Shown here in pieces: positions 23,989 to 31,786 of a stretch of DNA of 64,000 nucleotides. Below the pieces are notes generated by a model. That model was not told the origin of the DNA. It saw only the letters and a list, made by a program, of their open reading frames with translations, and made no database searches. Source of the stretch: Hylemonella sp. (GTDB lineage Bacteria; Pseudomonadota; Gammaproteobacteria; Burkholderiales; Burkholderiaceae_C); NCBI RefSeq assembly GCF_027532185.1, contig NZ_JAPZSV010000007.1, positions 62,001 to 126,000 of the forward strand. The letters are read 5' to 3'. The translations under genes and the position numbers were made by a program. Position 1 is the stretch's first letter. Every line of letters starts with the position of its first letter.

Positions 23989-24372
23989 ATGAATTCCCTG
24001 CGCCATGTCCTGGCCATGCTGGCCCTGCTGCTGAGTTTCGGCAGCGCCCAGGCCCTCAACATCCAGCCCTACAGCCCCGCCGCGCTGCAGGCCGCACAAC
24101 AGGCCGGCCAGCCCGTGGCCCTGCACTTCCATGCCGACTGGTGCCCCACCTGCCGCGCGCAGGAAAAAGTGTTCCAGTCCCTCAAGGGTAATGCCAGCCT
24201 GCCGCTGACCCTGCTGGTGGTGAATTACGACAAGGAGCGCGAGCTCAAGCGCGCGCTCAAGGTGCGCGCCCAGTCCACGCTCATCGTCTACCGCGGCAGC
24301 CAGGAGACGCGCCGCTCGGGCGGCGAGACCGAAGCCGCCGCGCTGCGTGATGCGCTGAAGTCCGCCCTCTGA
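23989..24372 (+). CDS. Periplasmic thioredoxin-like protein
   Basis: 127 residues. A signal peptide (residues 1-22, cleavage after AQA) precedes a thioredoxin fold with the redox motif WCPTC, Cys 52 and Cys 55. GGAG lies eight bases before the ATG. It is the first of four tightly linked genes; the next encodes a CcdA-like membrane electron carrier, which probably keeps this protein reduced. A small GGGGCCG/CGGCCCC hairpin sits in its leader at 23948-23966. The target is unknown; reduction of a periplasmic oxidised protein is the likely role. Confidence 0.85.
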   Translation: MNSLRHVLAMLALLLSFGSAQALNIQPYSPAALQAAQQAGQPVALHFHADWCPTCRAQEKVFQSLKGNASLPLTLLVVNYDKERELKRALKVRAQSTLIVYRGSQETRRSGGETEAAALRDALKSAL

Positions 24373-24385
24373 GCCGGAGCCCGCG

Positions 24386-25117
24386 ATGACCGACATCACC
24401 CTCTCCCATCTCGGCCTCAGCATGGTGGCCGGCAGCCTGACCACGCTTTCGCCCTGTGTCTTTCCGCTGCTGCCCCTGGTGCTGGGCGGCGCCGTGCAGT
24501 CCAACCCGCTTGCGCCGCTGGCCATGGGCGCGGGCATGACGGCCTCGTTCGCGGGCATCGGCCTGCTGCTGGGGGCACTGGGCCCCGCGCTGGGTGTGGA
24601 CGCCGACAGCGTGCGCACCCTGGGCGCGGCCATGCTGATCGCCTTCGGCCTGGTGATGCTGGTGCCCGTGCTTAATGAACGCTTCACGCAGGCGGTGATG
24701 CCCATTGCCAGCAGCGCGCAGGCCGCGAGCAGCCGGCTCAACGCCGGCTCGCTGCTGGGCGCGCTGGCGCTCGGTGGTCTGCTGGGCCTGGTGTGGAGTC
24801 CCTGCTCGGGCCCCTTGCTGGCCTCGGCCATGACGCTGGTGGCCAGCGAGGGTGGGGCCGGGCGCGGCGCCTTCATCCTGGGCTTGTTCGGCCTGGGCGC
24901 GGCCGTGCCGCTGATGGTGGCGGCCTATGCCTCGCGCAGCGGCTTCGTGCGCGCACGTGGCTGGGTGCTGACCCATGCGGAGACGCTGAAGAAGGTCTTC
25001 GGCGGACTGATCGTGGCCGCCGGTGTGGCCATCCTCACCGGTGCCGACAAGTGGCTTGAAGCGCAGGTGCTCGACGTGCTGCCCGACTCATGGGTGCGGC
25101 TCACGACTCTGTTCTAA
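24386..25117 (+). CDS. CcdA/DsbD-type transmembrane thiol-electron carrier
   Basis: 243 residues with about six membrane helices. The two CcdA half-repeats each carry a Ser-Pro-Cys motif: TLSPCVFPLLPLVLGG near residue 20 and VWSPCSGPLLAS near residue 135. CcdA proteins move electrons from cytoplasmic thioredoxin across the membrane to periplasmic thiol proteins. It is 13 bases after the periplasmic thioredoxin gene and seven bases before the sigma factor gene. A cytochrome c maturation role is less likely because no ccm gene is near. Confidence 0.88.
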   Translation: MTDITLSHLGLSMVAGSLTTLSPCVFPLLPLVLGGAVQSNPLAPLAMGAGMTASFAGIGLLLGALGPALGVDADSVRTLGAAMLIAFGLVMLVPVLNERFTQAVMPIASSAQAASSRLNAGSLLGALALGGLLGLVWSPCSGPLLASAMTLVASEGGAGRGAFILGLFGLGAAVPLMVAAYASRSGFVRARGWVLTHAETLKKVFGGLIVAAGVAILTGADKWLEAQVLDVLPDSWVRLTTLF

Positions 25118-25124
25118 TGATTCG

Positions 25125-25703
25125 ATGCCCGACGCCGACGCCCTGGCCGCCCTGCGCCCCGACTTGCTGCGCTTTGCACGCCTGCAGCTGCGCGATGCCG
25201 CCGCAGCCGAAGACGTGGTGCAGGAAGCGCTGCTGGCCGCGCTCAACAACGCGCAGCAGTTCGCCGGACGCGCGGCCATGAAGACCTGGGTCTTCGGCAT
25301 CCTCAAGCACAAGATCGTGGACCTGATCCGCCTGCAGAGCCGCAGCACCAATGTCTCGGCACTCTCGGCCGAGGAGGAAAGCATGGACCAGACCTTCGAG
25401 ACCCTGTTCCGCGAGAGCGGCCACTGGACCCCGACGGCACGCCCGCAAAGCTGGGGCGACCCCGAGGCCTGCCTGCGCCAGCAGCATTTCTGGGACGTGT
25501 TCGACGCTTGCCTTCATCACCTGCCCGAGAACACCGCGCGCGTCTTCATGATGCGCGAGTTCCTGGACTTCGAAACACCCGAGGTCTGCCAGACCCTGGG
25601 CATCACCGTGAGCAACTGCAACGTCATCCTGCACCGCGCGCGCAATGCGCTGCGCCTGTGCCTGCAGCGGGGCTGGTTTGCCGGGGAGACCGCACCATGC
25701 TGA
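25125..25703 (+). CDS. ECF-type sigma factor
   Basis: 192 residues. Region 2 (residues about 10-75) has the sigma-70 helix pattern LLRFARLQLRDAAAAEDVVQ and KTWVFGILKHKIVDLIR. Region 4 (about 130-185) has LPENTARVFMMREF, then an HTH ending in NVILHRARNALRLCLQ. It starts seven bases after the ccdA-like stop, and the anti-sigma gene overlaps its last seven bases. It probably directs transcription of its own operon and of the Met-rich peptide gene, judged from shared promoter-like elements. Confidence 0.9.
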   Translation: MPDADALAALRPDLLRFARLQLRDAAAAEDVVQEALLAALNNAQQFAGRAAMKTWVFGILKHKIVDLIRLQSRSTNVSALSAEEESMDQTFETLFRESGHWTPTARPQSWGDPEACLRQQHFWDVFDACLHHLPENTARVFMMREFLDFETPEVCQTLGITVSNCNVILHRARNALRLCLQRGWFAGETAPC

Positions 25704-25885
25704 GCTGCAAGGAAGTCAACCGCCTGCTCTCCGAGGCGCAGGACCGCCCGCTGGCGCTGCGCGAACGCCTGCCGCTGCGCCTGCACCTGGCCATGTGCCA
25801 GGGCTGCCGCAACTTCGAGAAGCAGCTCGATTTTCTGCGCCAGGCCAGCCGCGGCTATTTCCGCCGCGACGACGATCCATCATGA
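25697..25885 (+). CDS. Small zinc-finger anti-sigma factor (zf-HC2 type)
   Basis: 62 residues starting MLSCKEVNRLLSEAQDRPL. The zinc-binding anti-sigma motif is H30-x3-C34-x2-C37, with C4 as the likely fourth ligand. There is no membrane segment, so it acts in the cytoplasm. Zinc anti-sigmas of this type release their sigma factor when thiols are oxidised. It overlaps the sigma gene by seven bases, showing translational coupling. A cytoplasmic anti-sigma of this size is known as MseR in Neisseria meningitidis, whose regulon includes methionine sulfoxide reductase (from memory). Confidence 0.85.
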   Translation: MLSCKEVNRLLSEAQDRPLALRERLPLRLHLAMCQGCRNFEKQLDFLRQASRGYFRRDDDPS

Positions 25886-25917
25886 AAAACGGCGCCGGGG
25901 CAGGGCCTCGGCGCCGT
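25885..25917 (-). terminator. Rho-independent terminator for the Met-rich peptide gene
   Basis: Stem ACGGCGCCG (25889-25897) pairs perfectly with CGGCGCCGT (25909-25917) around an 11-base loop. On the minus strand the hairpin is followed by TTTTTC. It starts at the end of the convergent anti-sigma gene and may also end that transcript, though without a T-run on that side. Confidence 0.85.
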
Positions 25918-25934
25918 GGTCCCGGGTACGGGAC

Positions 25935-26165
25935 TTACTTCATCATCTTGTCGGACTTCATTTTGTCGTCCTTCATCATGCCGTCTTTCTTATCGGACTT
26001 CATCATCTTGTCGTCCTTCATCATGCTGTCCTTCTTGTCGGACTTCATGGCCTTCTCGCCCGCCATCTTGTCGTCCTTCATCATCTTGTCGGACTTCATC
26101 TCGGCCTGGGCGGCACCTAGACCCAGGGCCATGGCGGCCAGCACCAGCAAAGACTTCAGCTTCAT
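25935..26165 (-). CDS. Secreted Met/Lys/Asp-rich MxKDx repeat peptide
   Basis: 76 residues. A signal peptide (1-21, cleavage after AQA) precedes a 55-residue mature part built of KSDKMMKDDKM-like units, with 14 methionines, many Lys and Asp, and no aromatic residues or Cys. It matches the described pentapeptide MxKDx repeat type. AGGAG six bases before the ATG at 26165 favours this start over the ATG two codons earlier. It is convergent with the sigma/anti-sigma operon. Surface methionines could consume hypochlorous acid or bind soft metals; this role is inferred. Confidence 0.9.
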   Translation of the reverse strand: MKLKSLLVLAAMALGLGAAQAEMKSDKMMKDDKMAGEKAMKSDKKDSMMKDDKMMKSDKKDGMMKDDKMKSDKMMK

Positions 26166-26238
26166 CGTCATCTCCTGATCAGGTGGTGCCTGACAAGATA
26201 GCCAGGCACAGACCGCGCGTACGCCGGCCTGAACATCA

Positions 26239-26264
26239 GTCGGCGCAAGAGCGAAAAGCTTACA
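26239..26264 (-). promoter_or_regulatory. Candidate ECF-sigma promoter of the Met-rich peptide gene
   Basis: On the minus strand TGTAAG (26264-26259) is followed after 16 bases by CGAC, within GCGCCGAC (26246-26239). The same pair occurs upstream of the thioredoxin-ccdA-sigma operon at 23909-23935. It lies about 75 bases before the peptide start codon. Shared elements at the two transcription units suggest one regulon driven by the adjacent ECF sigma factor. Confidence 0.55.
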
Positions 26265-26292
26265 GCCCATACCGGGTCGCGATAGCCCGGCC

Positions 26293-27078
26293 TCAGCCCA
26301 GCCGCTGGAGCTCGAACACTTCGGCGTAGGGCTGGGCGGCTTGAACCGCGGCGGCGGACTGCTGGTTGATGCGCAGCACGCGCGCATCGAAGCCGTGCCC
26401 GCGCGTGTTGAGATTGCGCTGCTGCTGTGAGGCGTGAAAGCGCAAGAGCTCGGCCTTCCAGCGCGCCGCGTCTTCATCGAAGGGCGTGTACAGATCGTGG
26501 TGCATGGCCAGCGTCTTGGCGTCCTGGTTGAGCCAGGCCCAGAGCGGGTAGTGCATCTGCCGCGCCACGGCATCGATCAGCGCATAGATGCGCTGGTGGG
26601 TCACGTTGCTGTCGTTGCCGTGGGGCAGGAAGACGCAGTGCGGCTGGTGCTCGACCAGCAGACGCTGGATGGTGGCGTGGTTGGCCGCATCGAGGCGCGG
26701 GTTGCCGCCCGCGTCGTTCGGCAGACGCAGAAACGCCAGCTGCGCCGCCGGCAGGCCGAAGAAGGCGCAACTCGCCAGCTGCTCCTGCTCACGCAGCGCA
26801 GCCCTGGCCTCGTCGGTCTGCGCGCCGGCATAGCCGGGCTCCACCCCGCTGGCGCCCGTGGTGCACACCGCGATGTGCAGGTGCATGCCCTGCCCGTGCA
26901 GGCGCTGCAGCGTGATGCCGATGGCGTCGAAGTCATCCGGGTGGGGCGCGAGGACCAGGCCCGACAGACCGCGGGACAGGACCAAGGTGTCAAAGGACAC
27001 CGCGCCGGCACCCCGGGCCCGGGTCTGCGCATGCACCGCCTCCAGCGCGGCGTCCAGCGCGCGCAAGCCTGCGCTCAT
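26293..27078 (-). CDS. PIG-L/LmbE-family deacetylase
   Basis: 261 residues from MSAGLRALDAALEAVH. The zinc motif APHPDDFDAIG is near residue 45 and a third ligand His is in NVTHQRIY. The family removes acetyl groups from N-acetylglucosamine-type compounds, including cell-surface sugars and thiol cofactors. The frame opens 16 codons earlier, but that part overlaps the upstream gene. It starts seven bases after that gene's stop and is probably co-transcribed with it. The substrate is unknown. Confidence 0.85.
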   Translation of the reverse strand: MSAGLRALDAALEAVHAQTRARGAGAVSFDTLVLSRGLSGLVLAPHPDDFDAIGITLQRLHGQGMHLHIAVCTTGASGVEPGYAGAQTDEARAALREQEQLASCAFFGLPAAQLAFLRLPNDAGGNPRLDAANHATIQRLLVEHQPHCVFLPHGNDSNVTHQRIYALIDAVARQMHYPLWAWLNQDAKTLAMHHDLYTPFDEDAARWKAELLRFHASQQQRNLNTRGHGFDARVLRINQQSAAAVQAAQPYAEVFELQRLG

Positions 27079-27085
27079 CGCGTAC

Positions 27086-28963
27086 TCACCGGAACAGGTT
27101 GTCGCGCGCCACCCAGACGAAAGCACCGAGCAAAGCCGCGGCGACGAGTACCAGGTACAGCCCCCAGGGCTTTTTCTTTTCGGCGTAGGGATCGGTGAGC
27201 GCGCGCTCGGCGTTGGGCGGCAGCTGGGCCATCTGGGTGAGCGAGGTGCCGAAGGGGATGTTGATCTTGGCGCGCGCGTTGATGGCCCAGCCGTTGGCGT
27301 CGAGGATGGGGCCCAGGTTGCGGCTGCGCAGCTTGAACCAGGCCAGGATGACGGCCGGCCCCGAGATCACGAGCACCAGGCCGGCGATGGCGATCGGCCA
27401 CTGCCACCAGACCAGCGAGAAGAAGCCGGAGAGCACCGCGGCCAGGGCCGAGCCGATGGCGCCCAGGGCCAGGCCGATGGCCGCGAAGATACCGGCGAAC
27501 TTGGCCACGTCAAAGGGCGCGGGCGGCGGTGGGGGCGTGGCAGGCGCAGCAGCCACCGAGCCCACCTTCTTGCCGCTGTCGACGACGGCGGTCGTGAGCT
27601 TGTCGTCCGAGGCCTTGGCCTTGCTGGCCGCCAGCTTCTGCAGCTGTTCGCCGACGAAGCGCGCCAGGCGCTTGTAGGGCGACCAGAAGGCCTGGCGCAG
27701 GCTGATGGGGTGCTCGACGATCTTGGCGATGGTGGCATCCCAGTCGCGGCCCAGGCGGTCGTAGAACACGCCGTTGCGGCCCACCATGAGCTGGTCCGAA
27801 TCTCCGGCGGTGAAGGCCGCGGCAATGCTGAGTTTTTCGCCGCCGCGCACGCAGTCGCAGTAGACCAGGCACATGCGCGAGAGCGTGGCCAGCGCGGCGT
27901 GGCGCGCGGGGTCGTTGACCGCTACGCAGAGCTCGGCCGAACGGCCGTCCAGGTAGAGCGTGCCGATCTGGAAGGTGGCCTTGCCCTGGCGCGTGTAGAA
28001 GTCGCGGAAGGCCACGAAGTTGTTGGCCAGGGCCAGCAGGTCGCGCACGTAGTGGGCCAGACGCTCGAGCTGGCGCACGGCGTCGGCCTCGACGGCTGCG
28101 TCCGGCTTGGCGGCCAGCCAGGCGGCATAAGGCGCGAGCTTGTCCTTGAGGGCGGCCCAGTCGGCCTCGCTCAGCGTGTCACGCGCACCCAGCAGGGGCG
28201 TGACCGTAGCTGCGCGCAGGGTCTGCATGCGATCCGCCCAGGCCGGGTTCAGCCCGTTGGTCAGCGGCAGCGCGACGCCGGACTGCACATGCGCCAGCGG
28301 CAGCGCAGCGATGCCCTCGGCGTCGGTCTTGAGCGTCACGCTGCCCAGGGCGGCGAGCGCGGCATCGGCCGCGTTGAGGGCCGCGCCGGCGCGCGCATCG
28401 TAGGCAGCCAGGCGGCAGCGCACGAACCAGTCTTCCACCTTCTCGGCCACGGCCACCAGGGCGTCGTGGGCGGCGGCGGTCGCGTCGCCCAGGGGACGCG
28501 CCGACTGGCCGGCCGCTTCCCAGGCCGCCAGCGCGCGCTGTGCGTGGCGGGTCTGCGCGGCATTGGCGGCGGCGACCGTCACCATGCCATCCCCACTGCC
28601 GATGTCGGCCAGCAGCTCGCGCGCGGCGGTCGCGATGGCGCGCCCTTCCTCGTCATCGTCACGGATGGCGGCCAGCGGCACGCCGGGCAGCTTCTGGGCG
28701 AGCACCGCCGGGTCCTTGAGCCGCGCGGCGGCCCACTGCACCGCGGCGATCAGCTCGGGGGCGCGCACCTGGCCATCGCCATCGCCGTCGACGAAGGCCA
28801 GCGTGCGGGCGTCAAACTCGATGCCCTTGACGGGGCAGGACAGGGCGACCCAGAGCTTCTGATCGAGGTCGCCGATGTGCAGCAGTTCGGCCGCGGTGTC
28901 CAGGCGCACCTGGTCGAAGCCGCCGGCACGAAAGAAACGCCAATGGGGCAGGTCTGGGGTCAT
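27086..28963 (-). CDS. Large protein with EF-hand-like loop and C-terminal membrane helices
   Basis: 625 residues. Near residue 58 the loop FVDGDGDGQVRAPEL matches an EF-hand calcium loop (D-x-D-x-D-G). A long helical region follows, with no recognised domain, and then a Pro-rich hinge (TPPPPPAPFD, about 465-480). Three hydrophobic segments near the end (about 485-515, 520-545 and 600-618) suggest C-terminal anchoring with most of the protein in the cytoplasm. No signal peptide is present. Function is unknown. Confidence 0.7.
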   Translation of the reverse strand: MTPDLPHWRFFRAGGFDQVRLDTAAELLHIGDLDQKLWVALSCPVKGIEFDARTLAFVDGDGDGQVRAPELIAAVQWAAARLKDPAVLAQKLPGVPLAAIRDDDEEGRAIATAARELLADIGSGDGMVTVAAANAAQTRHAQRALAAWEAAGQSARPLGDATAAAHDALVAVAEKVEDWFVRCRLAAYDARAGAALNAADAALAALGSVTLKTDAEGIAALPLAHVQSGVALPLTNGLNPAWADRMQTLRAATVTPLLGARDTLSEADWAALKDKLAPYAAWLAAKPDAAVEADAVRQLERLAHYVRDLLALANNFVAFRDFYTRQGKATFQIGTLYLDGRSAELCVAVNDPARHAALATLSRMCLVYCDCVRGGEKLSIAAAFTAGDSDQLMVGRNGVFYDRLGRDWDATIAKIVEHPISLRQAFWSPYKRLARFVGEQLQKLAASKAKASDDKLTTAVVDSGKKVGSVAAAPATPPPPPAPFDVAKFAGIFAAIGLALGAIGSALAAVLSGFFSLVWWQWPIAIAGLVLVISGPAVILAWFKLRSRNLGPILDANGWAINARAKINIPFGTSLTQMAQLPPNAERALTDPYAEKKKPWGLYLVLVAAALLGAFVWVARDNLFR

Positions 28964-29037
28964 GGATGCGCTCCCGCTGTAGTTGTGGCGGCCATCTTAA
29001 CCAGAGCGGATGACGCGAGCCAGCCGGGGGGCACCAC

Positions 29038-30741
29038 TCAATGCGGCTGCAGGTCCTGCAGCACGTGCCTGACCATGCCGCGGGCCAACTCGTGTTCGCC
29101 CAGCACCACGGCGCAGCCGCTGTCGGACTGCAGCAGCGCGGCCTCTTCTTCGCTGTGGCTGCGCACCACGACCTTGAGCTCGGGATTGAGCGTGCGGCCG
29201 ATCTCGACCATCCTGCGCACATCCAGGGTATGGGAGATGGCCACCACCAGCACGGCCGCGCGGGCGATATGTGCCTGGATCAGGACCTCGGGGGTCTGCG
29301 CATCACCGTACACCGCTGGCACGCCTTCCTTACGCAGCGCGTCCACGACCTCGCGGTTCTGCTCGGCCACCACGAAGGGGATCTGCTGCGCCCGCAGAGA
29401 GTCGGCGATACGGCGGCCCACCCGCCCGTAGCCCACCAGCACCACCTGCTTGCTCAGCAGCTTGGCATCGGTACTCATGGGCAACTCGGCCAGCGGGTCG
29501 TCGCGCTGCTCGAGTCGGCGCGCCAGCGACGAGCGCGCCAGGATCCAGCGCCGTGCCGGCTCGACGGCGGCAAACAGCGCGGCGTTCAGCGCGATCGATA
29601 TCAGGGCTCCGGCCAGCACCAGACTCTGGCCTTCGGCGGGCATGAGATTCAAGGCCACACCCATGCCGGCCAGGATGAAAGAAAACTCGCCGATCTGCGC
29701 CAGGCTGGCACCCACAATGAGCGCGGTGTTCAGCGGGTAGCGCAGCAGCAGCACCAGCGCCACGGCGGCCAGCGTCTTGCCCACCAGGATGATGGCCACC
29801 ACGGCCAGCAGCTTGACGGGCTGCTGCCAGATCACGGCCGGGTCGAACAGCATGCCGACCGAGACGAAGAAGAGCACCGCGAAGGCATCGCGCAGGGGCA
29901 GGGACTCGTCCGCCGCGCGGTGGCTGAACTCGGACTCGCGCATCATCATGCCGGCGAAGAAGGCGCCCAGCGCGAACGACACGTCGAAGAGCTTGGCAGC
30001 GCCGAAGGCTACGCCCACCGCCACGGCCACGATGCTCAGGGTAAAGAGTTCCTGCGAGCCGGTGCGCGCCACCCACCAAAGGGCCTTGGGCAGCAGGCGG
30101 CGGCCCACCACCAGCATGAGCACGATGAAGGCCGTGACCTTGGCCAGGGTCAGGCCCACGGTCTCCCAGATGTCCGAAGTGCTGGTCAACTCGGCCGAGG
30201 CTTGCCCGGTGGCGCCCAGCAGCCCGGACAGCGCGGGCAGCAGCACCAGCACCATGACCATCACGAGGTCCTCCACCACCAGCCAGCCCACGGCGATCTG
30301 GCCGTTGATGGACTGCAGCAGGCCCTTGGCCTCGAGTGCACGCAGCAGCACCACGGTGCTGGCAACCGACAGGCACAAGCCGAAGACCAGCGCCCCGCCC
30401 AGCCCCCAGCCCCAGAACAGGGCCAGACCCAGACCCAGTGCCGTGGCCACCGCGATCTGCACGATGGCACCGGGCACCGCGATACGTCGCACGGCCATCA
30501 GGTCCGACAGGGAGAAATGCAGACCCACGCCGAACATCAGCAGCATGACGCCGATCTCGGCCAGCTGACCGGCCAGGCCCACATCCGCCACGAAGCCCGG
30601 CGTGAACGGCCCGATCACGATCCCGGCCATGAGATAACCCACCAGCGGCGGCATGCGCAGGTTGGTGGCCAGCAGGCCGAAAATCATGGCCAGGCCGAAA
30701 CCGGCTGCGATGGTGGCAATCAGGTTGACGTCGTGGGGCAT
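29038..30741 (-). CDS. KefB/YbaL-type cation:proton antiporter with RCK domain
   Basis: 567 residues. An N-terminal CPA2 membrane domain of 12-13 helices begins about residue 8 (NLIATIAAGFGLAMIFGLLA) and includes the conserved AVGWLVVEDLVMV block. A C-terminal RCK/TrkA-N domain has the nucleotide motif VGYGRVGRRIADSL. These proteins exchange K+ or Na+ for protons. The layout matches E. coli YbaL. The start is chosen at MPHDVNLIATIAAG; the upstream open frame is unlike the family. No KefF/G-type ancillary gene is adjacent. Confidence 0.88.
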   Translation of the reverse strand: MPHDVNLIATIAAGFGLAMIFGLLATNLRMPPLVGYLMAGIVIGPFTPGFVADVGLAGQLAEIGVMLLMFGVGLHFSLSDLMAVRRIAVPGAIVQIAVATALGLGLALFWGWGLGGALVFGLCLSVASTVVLLRALEAKGLLQSINGQIAVGWLVVEDLVMVMVLVLLPALSGLLGATGQASAELTSTSDIWETVGLTLAKVTAFIVLMLVVGRRLLPKALWWVARTGSQELFTLSIVAVAVGVAFGAAKLFDVSFALGAFFAGMMMRESEFSHRAADESLPLRDAFAVLFFVSVGMLFDPAVIWQQPVKLLAVVAIILVGKTLAAVALVLLLRYPLNTALIVGASLAQIGEFSFILAGMGVALNLMPAEGQSLVLAGALISIALNAALFAAVEPARRWILARSSLARRLEQRDDPLAELPMSTDAKLLSKQVVLVGYGRVGRRIADSLRAQQIPFVVAEQNREVVDALRKEGVPAVYGDAQTPEVLIQAHIARAAVLVVAISHTLDVRRMVEIGRTLNPELKVVVRSHSEEEAALLQSDSGCAVVLGEHELARGMVRHVLQDLQPH

Positions 30742-30934
30742 GGTTTGAAGATAACCCAATTTCCCGCCCGCGCCCGGTGCTTGAGGCGTATTTCCACATG
30801 TGCGGTCCGGGACAGTAGCCCCAGAGTCTCTGCGACTGATCGCCACTGAATGTTGCGCTGCGTCAGGTTGGGTTCAAGCGCCTGGAGTAAGCTCGGTTTT
30901 CCTCTACAGCACGGGCCGCGCCCGACCAGGAATC

Positions 30935-31780
30935 ATGCCTTACCTGCGCCAAGTGTTGGCCTTCGCGGCCCTGTTGTTCATGAGCCTGGCGGGCGCACAG
31001 ACGCCCGAGGCCGGCTACCGCTTCTCGCCCGTCAATCAGTACGACATCCAGCTGATGGCGGCGTACTGGAACCCCATCGTCCAGTACGTCTCGCACAGAA
31101 GCGGCGTGAAGCTCTCGCTCAAGATTGCACGCACGTCGGCCGACACCACGGCCTACGTGCTGGCGCAGGAAGTCGAGTTCGTTTTCAGCAACCACCTCTT
31201 CAGCCCCGAGCGTGAGCAGCTCGGCTGGAAGGTCTTTGGCCGACGCCAGCTGCCCCCCATCACAGGCCAGATCGTCGTGCCCGCCGACTCGCCCATCACC
31301 GATCTGCGGCAACTTCAGGGTCAGGAAGTGGCCTTCGCCGGACCTGAGGCCTTTGTGATCTACAAGGTGCCGTACGCCCACCTGCTCAACAGCGGCATCG
31401 ACATCAAGGTCGTTTTCGGCGGCAACCAGAATGGTGCACTGGCCCAGCTGTTTGCCGGCAAGGTCAAGGCCGCCGGCGGTAACTCTCAGCTGCTTGAGGG
31501 CTACAGCAAGCGCGAAGGCAAGAAGTTCCGCGTGCTCTGGAGTTCCGAGCCTTTCAACGATCTGGCGCTGATGGTGTCCAGCAAGGTCCCCGAGAAGGAC
31601 GCTCAGGCCGTCGCCGACGCCTTTCTCAATATGCACAAGGATCCGGCGGGGCGCGAGATCCTGCATCAGACCTCGCAGAAAGTGGGCCTGCCGGTGGACG
31701 CCTATTTCATCCCCGCCACGCTGGCCGACTATGCAGCCTACCGCCGCTTCTATCAGAGCGCCCCGCCCCAGCTGCGCTGA
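30935..31780 (+). CDS. PhnD-like periplasmic substrate-binding protein
   Basis: 281 residues. The signal peptide MPYLRQVLAFAALLFMSL is followed by a type 2 periplasmic binding fold of the phosphate/phosphonate PhnD type. Supporting stretches are ADTTAYVLAQEVEFVFSNH, LRQLQGQEVAFAGPEAF and KVKAAGGNSQLLEGY. No ABC permease or ATPase gene is near. Instead the hybrid histidine kinase gene follows after only six bases, so the protein probably presents a ligand to that kinase. The ligand is unknown. Confidence 0.85.
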   Translation: MPYLRQVLAFAALLFMSLAGAQTPEAGYRFSPVNQYDIQLMAAYWNPIVQYVSHRSGVKLSLKIARTSADTTAYVLAQEVEFVFSNHLFSPEREQLGWKVFGRRQLPPITGQIVVPADSPITDLRQLQGQEVAFAGPEAFVIYKVPYAHLLNSGIDIKVVFGGNQNGALAQLFAGKVKAAGGNSQLLEGYSKREGKKFRVLWSSEPFNDLALMVSSKVPEKDAQAVADAFLNMHKDPAGREILHQTSQKVGLPVDAYFIPATLADYAAYRRFYQSAPPQLR

Positions 31781-31786
31781 ACTGCC

